A stretch of 17,181 bases of DNA, from assembly GCA_023430565.1 (NCBI GenBank), contig JAEZAD010000005.1, forward strand, positions 1 through 17,181, in the 5' to 3' direction. A program made the position numbers and the translations under genes. Of the stretch, positions 9,001-15,465 are shown piece after piece; position 1 is the first letter of the stretch, and every line of letters starts with the position of its first letter. The notes under the pieces are model-generated. The model searched no databases and was not told the DNA's origin. It was given only the letters and a program-made list of their open reading frames with translations. This DNA is from Verrucomicrobiota bacterium (GTDB lineage: Bacteria > Verrucomicrobiota > Verrucomicrobiia > Opitutales > Opitutaceae).

Positions 9001-9645
9001 GCTGCCGTAGCTGCCGTAGCGCAATTCCAGCTCGTTCATGTCGCGGAACTGGGCGGTCTTCGTCGACGTGTTGATGATGCCGGCGGGGCTGCCCATGCCG
9101 AAGAGGATGGAGTTCGGGCCACGCTGCATGTCGACGCGGTCGACGTTGTAACCATCCCACGGCACGTCGGTCATGAAGAAGTTGCGGGTGTTGTCCGCAC
9201 TCGTCAGGCCGCGCACGCGGGTGTTGGTGTTCGGCGTGGTGAACGTGCCGCCCTCGTCCTGCACGCCGGAGCGGGCGCCGACGAAGTTGCCCTGCAAGCT
9301 GCCAACCTCGGTGTTGGTCGTGTATTGCAGGAGCGTTTTCGAGTCGGTCGCCGCGGTGTCGCGCATGAACTCGGCGGTGACGACGCTGATGGCGGAGCCG
9401 ACGTCCGTCAGTTCGGTGTTGATACGGGTGCCGGCGAGACTGGTGGTCGCCAGGTAGCCGGTGCTTTCGCTCGCAGAAACTTCGAAGGGCGAGAGAACGA
9501 TGATATCCCCGTCCGTCTCCAATCCGGTGCCGGATGGTGGCGAGGCCGCCTCCTGGCCCCAGGCGATTCCTGCCGTAGCGAGCAGGGCCGAGAGCATCGC
9601 CGGCCAGCGGCGAGTCATGTGTCTGTGTTTGTTCTTGGTTTGCAT
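6019..9645 (-). CDS. TonB-dependent outer-membrane receptor
   Basis: A 1208-aa outer-membrane transporter of the TonB-dependent receptor superfamily. Such proteins import bulky ligands (siderophores, cobalamin, oligosaccharides) using TonB/ExbBD energy. The N-terminus has a signal peptide (RRWPAMLSALLATAGIAWG, about 12-30). A TonB-box-like segment follows at about 47-57 (DIIVLSPFEVSA), then the plug (about 65-200) with the characteristic RVRGL and RGPNSILFGMGSPAGIIN motifs. The rest is barrel, ending in Phe (LTNTFTF) as usual for BAM substrates. There is no N-terminal STN domain, so sigma/anti-sigma signalling is unlikely. The start ATG at 9645 lacks a Shine-Dalgarno sequence; an in-frame ATG at 9618 is an alternative. 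It is divergent from the LacI-type gene and convergent with GH115, so uptake of glucuronoxylan fragments is a reasonable guess; cobalamin uptake is an alternative. The substrate cannot be read from sequence. Confidence 0.93.
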   Translation of the reverse strand: MQTKNKHRHMTRRWPAMLSALLATAGIAWGQEAASPPSGTGLETDGDIIVLSPFEVSASESTGYLATTSLAGTRINTELTDVGSAISVVTAEFMRDTAATDSKTLLQYTTNTEVGSLQGNFVGARSGVQDEGGTFTTPNTNTRVRGLTSADNTRNFFMTDVPWDGYNVDRVDMQRGPNSILFGMGSPAGIINTSTKTAQFRDMNELELRYGSYGSNRAVLDINRELIDNELALRVIMVRNDEKYRQKPAHSLDKRVFGTARWEPEFLNRNGIKTTLKTYAEFGEVRSNNPRVITPIDYINPWFNHMNKATYNPRTVQDANAHYLPTLDGEGRQDIFYPEGYGAAIRARAIPGGYGNYPGVGGNNPYYNPWVGNFAQSFGGMLGYFNPDTTAPAKVELSEFANIRGIGTSGAIDGGLALPYSRRVSVDTYVQYASDAGLEWSRWGLYKNPTLTDASIFDFYNNLLDGDLKKEWQDFDNFNVSLSQTYMDNKFGFEVAYDRQNYSAGQVQLMSDQRAGIYIDLNTHNLDGTANPNVGRPFVSDAGIYGNNRREVDREASRLNLFVDHDFDRDNSGNWMLKLLGRHTLSGMYTRDMFKQDSRGFMRWGTDSDYSRYVSTNLNLNVDENVRTINPVVYLGDQSLSALSSPKGAYIPRAAVTIDMPAQVNMWNFDSTWNATGVDPAADWTNPLNGQFSQQSENPDNYVGWTNTPVRILSAEKGDEKALTTGATLQKKTSESRALVLQSYFWDGAVVGMYGIRQDRIKSWQMNASETRGAVNFDSYRLSDLPQQTYEVNSPSWSIVAKLDKLIGGRLPFVDINFYYNKSQNFQVSGTRNDVYGHALPLPSGSTIDRGILIATKDGKYSLKINKYESSVKDASSTAGLNNWFLGSFMSWGSNYADVFTHNLGVTGDMSTANDPSRSWHYTYEPIVVNGQMQTPEQAEALKQQTVAAWRALQKAVPADYYSAWGFGDINRVINHTNNAPANLTLTEDTVSRGYEFEFTANPTPNWRITANAAKVEAVRNNVGGPAMIELVDIVNTHMLGAAGDLRIWSGGGSNQIRNSWNGNFYSDYSRTRLSEGNRSPELREWRFNVISSYDFTEGMLKGVTAGVGYRWQDEIAIGYKPLHTSDPAIITFDLENPYYGPTEDAVDLWVGYSRKLTEKVRWRVQLNVRDAFSSKGLIPLTTQPDGSVAAWRIAPSRTWQLTNTFTF

Positions 9646-9953
9646 GTTTGTTTTTTGGATACACCGGCCGCGAAGCCGGAACTGAACCTAACGAAAAATC
9701 GCCGCCGAAGTTTCACGTCTGCCCGAAAATCGCATCAAGAATTTCGCCCGCGCGGCGCGGGCGGCGCAAGGGAGTGGGCGCGCCGGCTGGGCGGCGGGGA
9801 GTATGATCAGCCACGCCCTGAGGGTATTGCGAAAGCAGATGGGGCGATGCGCGCGCCTTGGCCGAAGCTGCGCGAAAATTGTGTTCGCGCATTAGAATAT
9901 TCCCGGCGCGGGCTTGCCTCTTCCGCACGGAATCACGTCAACTGTTTACTTCG
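9646..9953. other. Divergent control region between receptor and regulator genes
   Basis: This 308-bp gap must hold the promoters for the minus-strand receptor and the plus-strand gene string. Visible structures are: a small hairpin in the receptor leader (CCGGC 9664-9668 / GCCGG 9675-9679); a perfect 8-bp stem with 3-nt loop (CGCCCGCG 9745-9752 / CGCGGGCG 9756-9763) with no T-run; and the palindrome at 9869-9891. I see no cobalamin-riboswitch B12 box and no convincing sigma-70 promoter. No gene is supported here. Confidence 0.55.
9869..9891. promoter_or_regulatory. Perfect palindrome, candidate operator for the LacI-family regulator
   Basis: TGCGCGAA (9869-9876) and TTCGCGCA (9884-9891) are perfect inverted repeats separated by the 7-nt AT-rich spacer AATTGTG. 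An AT-rich stretch (ATTAGAATAT, 9891-9900) that could contribute to a promoter follows immediately. The site lies 62 bp before the regulator's start codon in the divergent region, where an autoregulatory operator is expected. The 7-nt spacer is unlike the classic gap-free LacI/GalR operator with a central CG, so another regulator is possible. Confidence 0.5.
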
Positions 9954-10994
9954 ATGAATCTGCGCCATCTCGCCCGGCTCGCGGGACTCTCGCCGTCCGC
10001 GGTTTCGCTGGCATTGCGCGATTCGCCGAAGATCGCGGAAGCGACGCGTCGCCGGGTGCGACAGCTGGCGGAAAAGTCCGGTTATCGGCCCGATGCGAAG
10101 GTGGTCGCGATGATGACGCATCTGCGCAAGCCGCCGGCGGCGCGCGAACAGGCGTGTTTCGGTGTGATCTCCTTCTACCACAGCCCGAAACCGTGGGAGA
10201 CGTCGCGGCACCACAACGAGGTTTACGAGGGCATGAGGCGACGCGCGGGCGAGCTGGGTTACCGGCTCGAGCCGCTGTGGCTGCGCGCGCCCGGGATGAC
10301 CTATCGACGCGCGAGGGGCATTCTCGACGCGCGCGGAATCGAGGGGCTGATCTGTTTTGGCAGTCCGGAGCTAGAGCAGGAGTTTCCGGCGGAGCTCGGC
10401 CACTACGCGATCGTCACGATCGGCTTGAGCATCCGCACGCCGCTCCACCGCGTCACGAGCCACTTCTTCAACGACACGATCAACGTGCTCGATCGCGTGC
10501 ACCGGCTCGGCTACCGGCGGCCGGGCCTGGTGCTGGGACGCTACGAGGAGGCGCGCAGCGGTCACGCGCACACGTCCGCCTACCTCGGCTGGTGCGAACA
10601 CCGGCTCGGTCCGGGGCGGGCGTTGCCGGTGCATCTGATCGACCACGTCGAGGAGAAGCCGTTGCTTGGCTGGCTGAAGGCGCAGCGTCCCGACGTGATC
10701 GTTTTCGTGCACCTCTACGATAAACTCCCGGAGCTGCGGGCGATCCTGCGGAAACACCGCATCCGCGTCCCCGGGGAACTCGGCGTCGCGGCGCTCAGCC
10801 AATTGTTGGAGGGCTCGGGTTTCTCCGGCCTGCAACAAAACCAGCCGCTCATGGGCGCGTGGGCGGTGGAGCTGCTCGCCGCGCGCATCACCAACCACGA
10901 TCTCGGCATTCCGCAGAACCCGCGGATCGAGATGGTGGAGAGCCGCTGGATCGAAAACCGCTCGCTGCGCGGCGCGGCGTCGGTCAACAGTTGA
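9954..10994 (+). CDS. LacI-family transcriptional regulator
   Basis: A 346-aa protein of normal LacI/GalR length. Residues about 2-22 form the helix-turn-helix (LRHLARLAGLSPSAVSLAL), followed by the hinge-side segment ATRRRVRQLAEKSGYRPD (about 30-47), diagnostic of the family. The rest is a periplasmic-binding-protein-like sensor domain (about 57-330), with HRLGYRRPGLVLG and the late GVAALSQLL segment matching the usual inter-subdomain strands. The start at ATG 9954 puts the HTH at the very N-terminus; the upstream extension of the frame is not family-like. The gene is 52 bp ahead of uxuA and divergent from the receptor gene, so it likely controls both. By context the effector may be a uronate, a methyl-uronate or a downstream intermediate (inference). 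Confidence 0.93.
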   Translation: MNLRHLARLAGLSPSAVSLALRDSPKIAEATRRRVRQLAEKSGYRPDAKVVAMMTHLRKPPAAREQACFGVISFYHSPKPWETSRHHNEVYEGMRRRAGELGYRLEPLWLRAPGMTYRRARGILDARGIEGLICFGSPELEQEFPAELGHYAIVTIGLSIRTPLHRVTSHFFNDTINVLDRVHRLGYRRPGLVLGRYEEARSGHAHTSAYLGWCEHRLGPGRALPVHLIDHVEEKPLLGWLKAQRPDVIVFVHLYDKLPELRAILRKHRIRVPGELGVAALSQLLEGSGFSGLQQNQPLMGAWAVELLAARITNHDLGIPQNPRIEMVESRWIENRSLRGAASVNS

Positions 10995-11046
10995 ATCCGT
11001 TTCGGTTGGTCACGTTTTCGCCCTCGGACACCCTGATCCCTTCCCC

Positions 11047-12117
11047 ATGAAGCTCGGCCTCGGCCTTTATCGCCACATGCTTACGCGTGAGAACTACCGG
11101 TTCGCGCGCCAGGCGGGTGCGACACACATCGTCGCGCACCTCGTCGACTACTTCCGCGGCGGCACGCATGCGACGCGCGACGACCAGCCGACCGGCACGG
11201 ATCGCGGTTGGGGCCTCGCGGGCGACCCGGAGAAACTCTGGACGCTCGACGAGCTCGTCGCTTTGCGCCGTGACGTGGAAAGCAACGGCCTCACGCTCGA
11301 AGCGATCGAAAACTTCGACCCGGCGCACTGGCACGATATTCTGTTAGATGGCCCGAAACGCGCGCTGCACATCGAGAACGTGAAGACGATCCTGCACCGC
11401 ATGGGCGAGGCGGGGATTCCCGTGATGGGCTATAATTTCTCGATCGCGGGGGTCGCGGGCCGCACCAGCGGCAACTACGCGCGCGGCGATGCGCCGTCGG
11501 TCGGCATGGAAGGACCCTACGACCTGCCGATGCCGAGGGGGATGGTCTGGAACATGGTTTACGACGAACACGCGCCGTCCGGCGTGCTCGAGTCGATCAC
11601 GCACGAAGAACTCTGGCGGCGGCTCGAAGCGTTTCTGCGCGAGGTCCTCCCGGTCGCGGAGCAAGCGGGCGTGAAACTCGCGCTGCATCCCGACGATCCG
11701 CCGACGCCCTTCGTGCGCGGGCAGCCGCGGCTCGTGTATCAGCCGCGCCTCTACCAGCGCGTGATCGACTTGAACGCGAGCCCGGCCAATACGCTCGAGT
11801 TCTGCATCGGCTCGCTCGCCGAGATGTCCGAGGGCGACATCTACGACGTCGTCGACACCTACAGCCGGCAGGGCCGGCTCGGCTACGTGCATTTCCGCAA
11901 CGTCCGCGGCAAGGTGCCGACCTACAAGGAAACGTTCATCGACGACGGCGACGTCGACATGCTGCGCGTCATCGGAATTTTGAAAAAGAACGGCTTCGAC
12001 GGCGTGCTAATTCCCGACCACGCGCCGCAGATGTCGTGCGCCGCGCCGTGGCACGCGGGAATGGCATTTGCGATGGGCTACATGAAAGCGGCGCTGCGGG
12101 CGGTCGGGGCGGAGTGA
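11047..12117 (+). CDS. uxuA: Mannonate dehydratase (UxuA family)
   Basis: A 356-aa cytoplasmic enzyme of the UxuA family. It dehydrates D-mannonate to 2-keto-3-deoxy-D-gluconate, in the path from glucuronate via fructuronate. The signature KLALHPDDPP is present. The four residues expected to bind the catalytic Mn2+ are all found with normal spacing: H214 (LALHPDD), C253 (LEFCIGS), H282 (YVHFRNV) and D324 (IPDHAP). There is no Shine-Dalgarno sequence; the leader before the ATG is the pyrimidine-rich CCCTTCCCC. It lies between the regulator and the corrinoid-activation gene (8-bp gap), so it belongs to the same transcript. Neither uronate isomerase (uxaC) nor fructuronate reductase (uxuB) is in the window. 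A subfamily acting on a related or methylated aldonate cannot be excluded. Confidence 0.9.
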   Translation: MKLGLGLYRHMLTRENYRFARQAGATHIVAHLVDYFRGGTHATRDDQPTGTDRGWGLAGDPEKLWTLDELVALRRDVESNGLTLEAIENFDPAHWHDILLDGPKRALHIENVKTILHRMGEAGIPVMGYNFSIAGVAGRTSGNYARGDAPSVGMEGPYDLPMPRGMVWNMVYDEHAPSGVLESITHEELWRRLEAFLREVLPVAEQAGVKLALHPDDPPTPFVRGQPRLVYQPRLYQRVIDLNASPANTLEFCIGSLAEMSEGDIYDVVDTYSRQGRLGYVHFRNVRGKVPTYKETFIDDGDVDMLRVIGILKKNGFDGVLIPDHAPQMSCAAPWHAGMAFAMGYMKAALRAVGAE

Positions 12118-12125
12118 TCGGAACG

Positions 12126-13784
12126 ATGAGCGTGCGCCTTCACTTCAACGGCGAGACGGTCGACGCCACCCCGGGACAGTCGTTGTTCACGCACGCGGAA
12201 CAGCTTGGCATTCCCGTGCCGACCTCATGCAACAAGAACGGCAAGTGCAAGGAGTGCGTCGTCGAAGTCGTGGAAGGGATGGAGAAGCTCTCTTCGCCCG
12301 ATCCGGCGGAAAAGCACCTGAAGGGCGCGTTTCGATTGTCGTGCTGCGCGCGCATCACGGCCGAGGCGGAGGGCGACGTGCGTTGCCACACGATGCGGCG
12401 CGGCGCGATGCGGATCGAGAAGCAGGCGTTCGAGCTGCCGGTGCATGGCCCGAAATGGAAACTCGAGCCCGCGGTCACGCGCGACGGCGATCGCATCCTT
12501 CTCGATGGCGAGGAGATCGACCGGAGCACCGGCCCGATCCACGGGCTCGCGATCGATCTCGGCACGACGACGGTCGTGATGCGTCTCCTGAATCTGGAGA
12601 CAGGCGAGGTGATCGCCGATTCGTCGTTCGAAAACCCGCAGCGTTTCGGCGGATCGGACGTGATGGCGCGGATTCAATACGACACGGACGACCGCACGAA
12701 GACCTTGCAGCGCACACTGGTCGGGTATCTCGGCCGCGCGATCCAGGAGTTTCCCGTCGATCCGCGTTCGATCTACGAGGTCGTCCTCGCCGGCAACTCG
12801 ACGATGCGGGACATGTTTTTCAAGTTGTCCGTCTACTCGATCGGCCAGAGCCCGTATCAGTCGCTGACCGAACTTGAACTCGCCGAAGGCAAGCGCACGA
12901 CGACGAGCCTCGCCGAGCCCGCGCGCAAACTCGGCCTGCCGATTCATCCGAAGGCGCGCGTCTACGGCCTGCCGATCATCAGCGGCCATGTCGGCGCCGA
13001 TGCGGCCGCCTGCATGCTCGCGGTCGACGTCGCGAACGAGGAGCGACTTGTCGCGGTGATGGACATCGGCACGAACACCGAGCTGATCGTCGGCAACCGG
13101 CACAAGGTGCTCGCGGCGTCGTGCCCGGCCGGGCCTGCGTTCGAAGGCGGGCAGATCACGTTTGGCATGCCCGGGCTTCCCGGCGCGATCGAGAAGGTGA
13201 AAATCGACGACCCGACGGGCGCGGTGAACGTTGCGGTGATCGGCGAAGTCGAGCCTGAAGGCATTTGCGGCTCCGGCCTGGTCGATCTGATGAGCGAGTT
13301 GCTGCGCACGGGGCACATGAACGTGCTCGGGCGGTTCGAGCATGGCACCGAGTTCGTGGTGGCGAAACCGCGCAACGGCGAACCGCCGATCACGTTCAAC
13401 GAAGCCGACGTCAATGCGCTGGCGCAGGCGAAGGGCGCCAACGTCGCCGGCCTCCAGATCGCGTTCGCGGAATACGGTATCCAATATTCGGATCTCGATG
13501 TCTTCTATCTCGCCGGCGGGTTTGGGCGGCACCTCAACATCGAGGCGTCGAAGCGGATCGGGCTGATCCCGAACATTGACGCGGCGAAAATCGTGCAGGT
13601 GGGCAACGCGGCCGTCGAAGGCGCGTGCATCGCGCTGCTGTCGGTGGCGAAACGCGCCGAGCTCGAGCGGCTCGTGCGCCACGTCGTGCATTGCCGGCTC
13701 GAGACGCATCCGGGCTTCTTCGACTTTTTTGTCGAGGGCTGCCAGTTCGCGCCGGTCGGCGGCTCGGTGGAGGTGAGGGAATGA
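12126..13784 (+). CDS. RACE-type reductive activator of corrinoid proteins ([2Fe-2S] ferredoxin + ASKHA/DUF4445)
   Basis: A 552-aa protein. Members of this family use ATP and a low-potential electron to reduce inactive Co(II) corrinoid proteins to Co(I), and serve O-demethylases of acetogens and the acetyl-CoA pathway. Residues 1-85 form a plant-type [2Fe-2S] ferredoxin domain with C35, C41, C44 and C73 (C-x5-C-x2-C...C). A linker (about 86-136) precedes the ASKHA ATPase-like part: IDLGTTTV at 143-150, a second phosphate motif MDIGTNTEL at 312-320, EPEGICGSGLVDL, and YLAGGFGRHLN near 460-470. The frame extends further upstream, but ATG 12126 is preceded by GGAG (12111-12114) and gives the expected N-terminal strand. 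The stop overlaps the next start (ATGA), so the two are translationally coupled. Its target is presumably the corrinoid protein at 16669. Confidence 0.93.
   Translation: MSVRLHFNGETVDATPGQSLFTHAEQLGIPVPTSCNKNGKCKECVVEVVEGMEKLSSPDPAEKHLKGAFRLSCCARITAEAEGDVRCHTMRRGAMRIEKQAFELPVHGPKWKLEPAVTRDGDRILLDGEEIDRSTGPIHGLAIDLGTTTVVMRLLNLETGEVIADSSFENPQRFGGSDVMARIQYDTDDRTKTLQRTLVGYLGRAIQEFPVDPRSIYEVVLAGNSTMRDMFFKLSVYSIGQSPYQSLTELELAEGKRTTTSLAEPARKLGLPIHPKARVYGLPIISGHVGADAAACMLAVDVANEERLVAVMDIGTNTELIVGNRHKVLAASCPAGPAFEGGQITFGMPGLPGAIEKVKIDDPTGAVNVAVIGEVEPEGICGSGLVDLMSELLRTGHMNVLGRFEHGTEFVVAKPRNGEPPITFNEADVNALAQAKGANVAGLQIAFAEYGIQYSDLDVFYLAGGFGRHLNIEASKRIGLIPNIDAAKIVQVGNAAVEGACIALLSVAKRAELERLVRHVVHCRLETHPGFFDFFVEGCQFAPVGGSVEVRE
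13769..13775 (+). promoter_or_regulatory. Strong Shine-Dalgarno site inside the end of the RACE gene
   Basis: GGAGGTG lies 5 bases before ATG 13781 (8 before the adjacent ATG 13784). It supports either start and reinitiation across the ATGA overlap. It is the best ribosome-binding site in the window; most other genes here lack one and have C-rich leaders instead. Confidence 0.8.
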
Positions 13785-15076
13785 TGCCGGCGGTGGCCCA
13801 GGCGATGCGCCCGCCCGTCGAATCGCTCGATACGCGCCCGGCGGTCGACGTGGTGCAGGCCGAATATTGGCGGCTGCTCGGCTATCCGCGCGATCACGTG
13901 CCGGGGGAGCGGGCGCTCGAACTCGCGGCGTGGGCGCGACGCTGGTATGCGGAGCATGGCCGGCCGTGGGTTTATCTGCGCGAGGCCGAGCTCCGGGTCG
14001 AAGCTGACGCGCTGCGTTTCGACGGCATCGAATTCCGCTCGAGAGTTCTGCACGAGCACCTGCGGGCATCGGGCGCGCAGCGCGCGATGCTCGTCGCCGT
14101 GAGCGCCGGTCGCGGTTGCGAGGAGCACGCGCGGCAATTGTGGCAGGAGTCGAAGCCCGACGAATATTTCTTTCTCGAGATTTTTGGCTCGGCGGTGGTC
14201 GAGCATCTCGTCGCGAATTTGAGCGGTCGAATCTGCGAAGTGGCGGAGCGCGACGGAATGGTCGCGGTGCCGCACTACAGCCCGGGTTACACGGGTTGGG
14301 ACATTGCCGATCAAAACCGGTTGTTCGAGTTGATCGCGCGCGGGGCGGGGCAGGCCTTTCCCGAGCCGCTGCAGGTGCTTTCGAGCGGCATGCTGAAGCC
14401 GAAAAAATCGCTGCTCGCGGTCGTGGGCCTCGCGCCGCGCGGACTCGGCACCGGGGCGGCGCCGCGCCGCGTGCCTTGCGAAACCTGCGGCCTGCCCGGC
14501 TGCAATTATCGGCGGGCAGCTTACCGTCATGCGCCGGCGGACGAGCCGGCCTTCGCGAGCCGCCGCGAGGGAGGCGCCGGATCTGCGCCGAATGGATCGC
14601 GCCCCGTCGTGCGCTACAGCACGAGCGCGCGGGCGCTGCAGAAATGGTCAACCGAACGCGTGCGCGTGGCCTTTGGCGCCGACGGGCGCGTCGACGCGTG
14701 TTTTCGTTTCGACGGCACCACGTGTTCCAACATGGGCCATCCGCTCGCCTTCGATTACCGGGTCACGCTCGCGCCCGCAGCGCAGCAGCATGTGGTGCTC
14801 GCCGCTGAATGCCGCCCGGCCGACGACGACACCGGTTATCAACACATGTGCGCCTATCTGTCGGATCCCGAGGGCCTGATGGGTGCGATCGCCGCCGAGC
14901 ATCCGCTCGTGGGCCAGCCGCTCGACGCGGTGCTCGACTGGGCGGTGCCGTCCGCGCCGTCGGGCTGCTACTGCAACGCGAGCAGCCGCGAGCACAAATG
15001 GAGGTTGGCGCTCGAGGCGATCCATTACACCCTCGCGCATTCGGCCGGTGCCGTGCCCCTCCGCGCCACTTCGTGA
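13781..15076 (+). CDS. MetH activation-domain-like protein with extra Cys-containing C-terminal region
   Basis: A 431-aa protein. The first 275 or so residues resemble the S-adenosylmethionine-binding activation domain of cobalamin-dependent methionine synthase and its stand-alone relatives in corrinoid gene clusters. The motif HYSPGYTGWDIADQNRLFEL (165-184) matches the R/YSPGY-W...EQ-LF pattern, and LSSGMLKPKKSLLAVVGL matches the 'S-M-P-KS...G' segment. C233-x2-C236-x4-C241 follows. In MetH this domain positions SAM to remethylate reduced cobalamin. The C-terminal half (about 290-425) is separate and contains scattered Cys residues (FDGTTCSNMG, AAECRP, QHMCAYL, GCYCN with C396 and C398) that could hold a metal or Fe-S site; I do not recognise it, though the early part faintly recalls NifU-like domains. 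It overlaps the RACE stop by 4 bp. A role in reactivating the corrinoid protein is inferred. It is not a methionine synthase: no homocysteine, folate or cobalamin domains. Confidence 0.78.
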   Translation: MMPAVAQAMRPPVESLDTRPAVDVVQAEYWRLLGYPRDHVPGERALELAAWARRWYAEHGRPWVYLREAELRVEADALRFDGIEFRSRVLHEHLRASGAQRAMLVAVSAGRGCEEHARQLWQESKPDEYFFLEIFGSAVVEHLVANLSGRICEVAERDGMVAVPHYSPGYTGWDIADQNRLFELIARGAGQAFPEPLQVLSSGMLKPKKSLLAVVGLAPRGLGTGAAPRRVPCETCGLPGCNYRRAAYRHAPADEPAFASRREGGAGSAPNGSRPVVRYSTSARALQKWSTERVRVAFGADGRVDACFRFDGTTCSNMGHPLAFDYRVTLAPAAQQHVVLAAECRPADDDTGYQHMCAYLSDPEGLMGAIAAEHPLVGQPLDAVLDWAVPSAPSGCYCNASSREHKWRLALEAIHYTLAHSAGAVPLRATS

Positions 15077-15097
15077 TCGGTTTTTAGCACCCCCACC

Positions 15098-15424
15098 ATG
15101 ATCAAACTCTGCGACATCAACCAGGCTGCCACCGAGAAACTTCCTCCCGGCTTTCGGGATAAATCCGGCATCGGCGTCCACTACGTCGACGCTTTCATCG
15201 CGCCGATGAATGCCGCGCTGCCCGACGGTGCCCGCGTCTCGTGCAAGCGCAAGGGCCTCAAGCTCACCCTGCGAATCGGCACGAAGAAGGGCGACGGGCT
15301 GATGCGCCGCCTTCAGGTCAGCCCCGATCCCGTCGTGATGTTGCGCGCCGCGCTCGACGAGGCCGCGAAGAACGCCGGCGTGCAGCTCCAGATTTCGGAT
15401 ACGGAAATCCTGATCGCGCCCTGA
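15098..15424 (+). CDS. Small conserved-looking protein of unknown function
   Basis: A 108-aa soluble protein with no signal peptide, membrane segment or recognised motif. It begins MIKLCDINQAATEKL, has a basic central stretch (RVSCKRKGLKLTLRIGTKKG, about 47-66), and ends in an alternating helix/strand pattern (VVMLRAALDEAAKNAG, LQISDTEILIAP). Two Cys are present (in KLCDI and VSCKR). It is a genuine gene by context: it sits 21 bp after the MetH-activation-like gene and 41 bp before the methyltransferase, on the same strand, in a gene string with little spare sequence. Its start has no Shine-Dalgarno sequence but the C-rich leader CACCCCCACC. Position suggests an accessory role in the corrinoid system, for example as a chaperone, subunit or regulator; no function can be assigned. 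Confidence 0.75.
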   Translation: MIKLCDINQAATEKLPPGFRDKSGIGVHYVDAFIAPMNAALPDGARVSCKRKGLKLTLRIGTKKGDGLMRRLQVSPDPVVMLRAALDEAAKNAGVQLQISDTEILIAP

Positions 15425-15465
15425 TCCCTTTCACCGCTCACCGCAGCCCCAACCTCTCCACACCT

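Noticed and set aside
9646..9953. Cobalamin riboswitch controlling the receptor or operon
   Set aside because: I looked for a B12-box-like core on both strands and found none; only short unrelated hairpins are visible.
6274..9957. Very long plus-strand open frame (over 1200 codons) antisense to the TonB-dependent receptor
   Set aside because: Its translation is low-complexity, Val/Ala/Asp/Gly-rich and without any family motif. It is the mirror frame of a high-G+C gene whose own translation shows clear plug and barrel motifs.
12126..13784. Hsp70/FtsA-type or sugar-kinase ATPase
   Set aside because: The ASKHA phosphate motifs are shared, but the N-terminal [2Fe-2S] ferredoxin domain and the DUF4445-like C-terminus identify a corrinoid activator.
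12225..14651. Long minus-strand open frame (over 800 codons) opposite the RACE and MetH-activation-like genes
   Set aside because: Arg/Ala/Pro-rich shadow translation with no recognisable domain. The plus-strand frames carry ferredoxin, ASKHA and MetH-activation motifs.
13781..15076. Cobalamin-dependent methionine synthase (metH)
   Set aside because: Only the activation-type module is present; homocysteine-, folate- and cobalamin-binding domains are absent.
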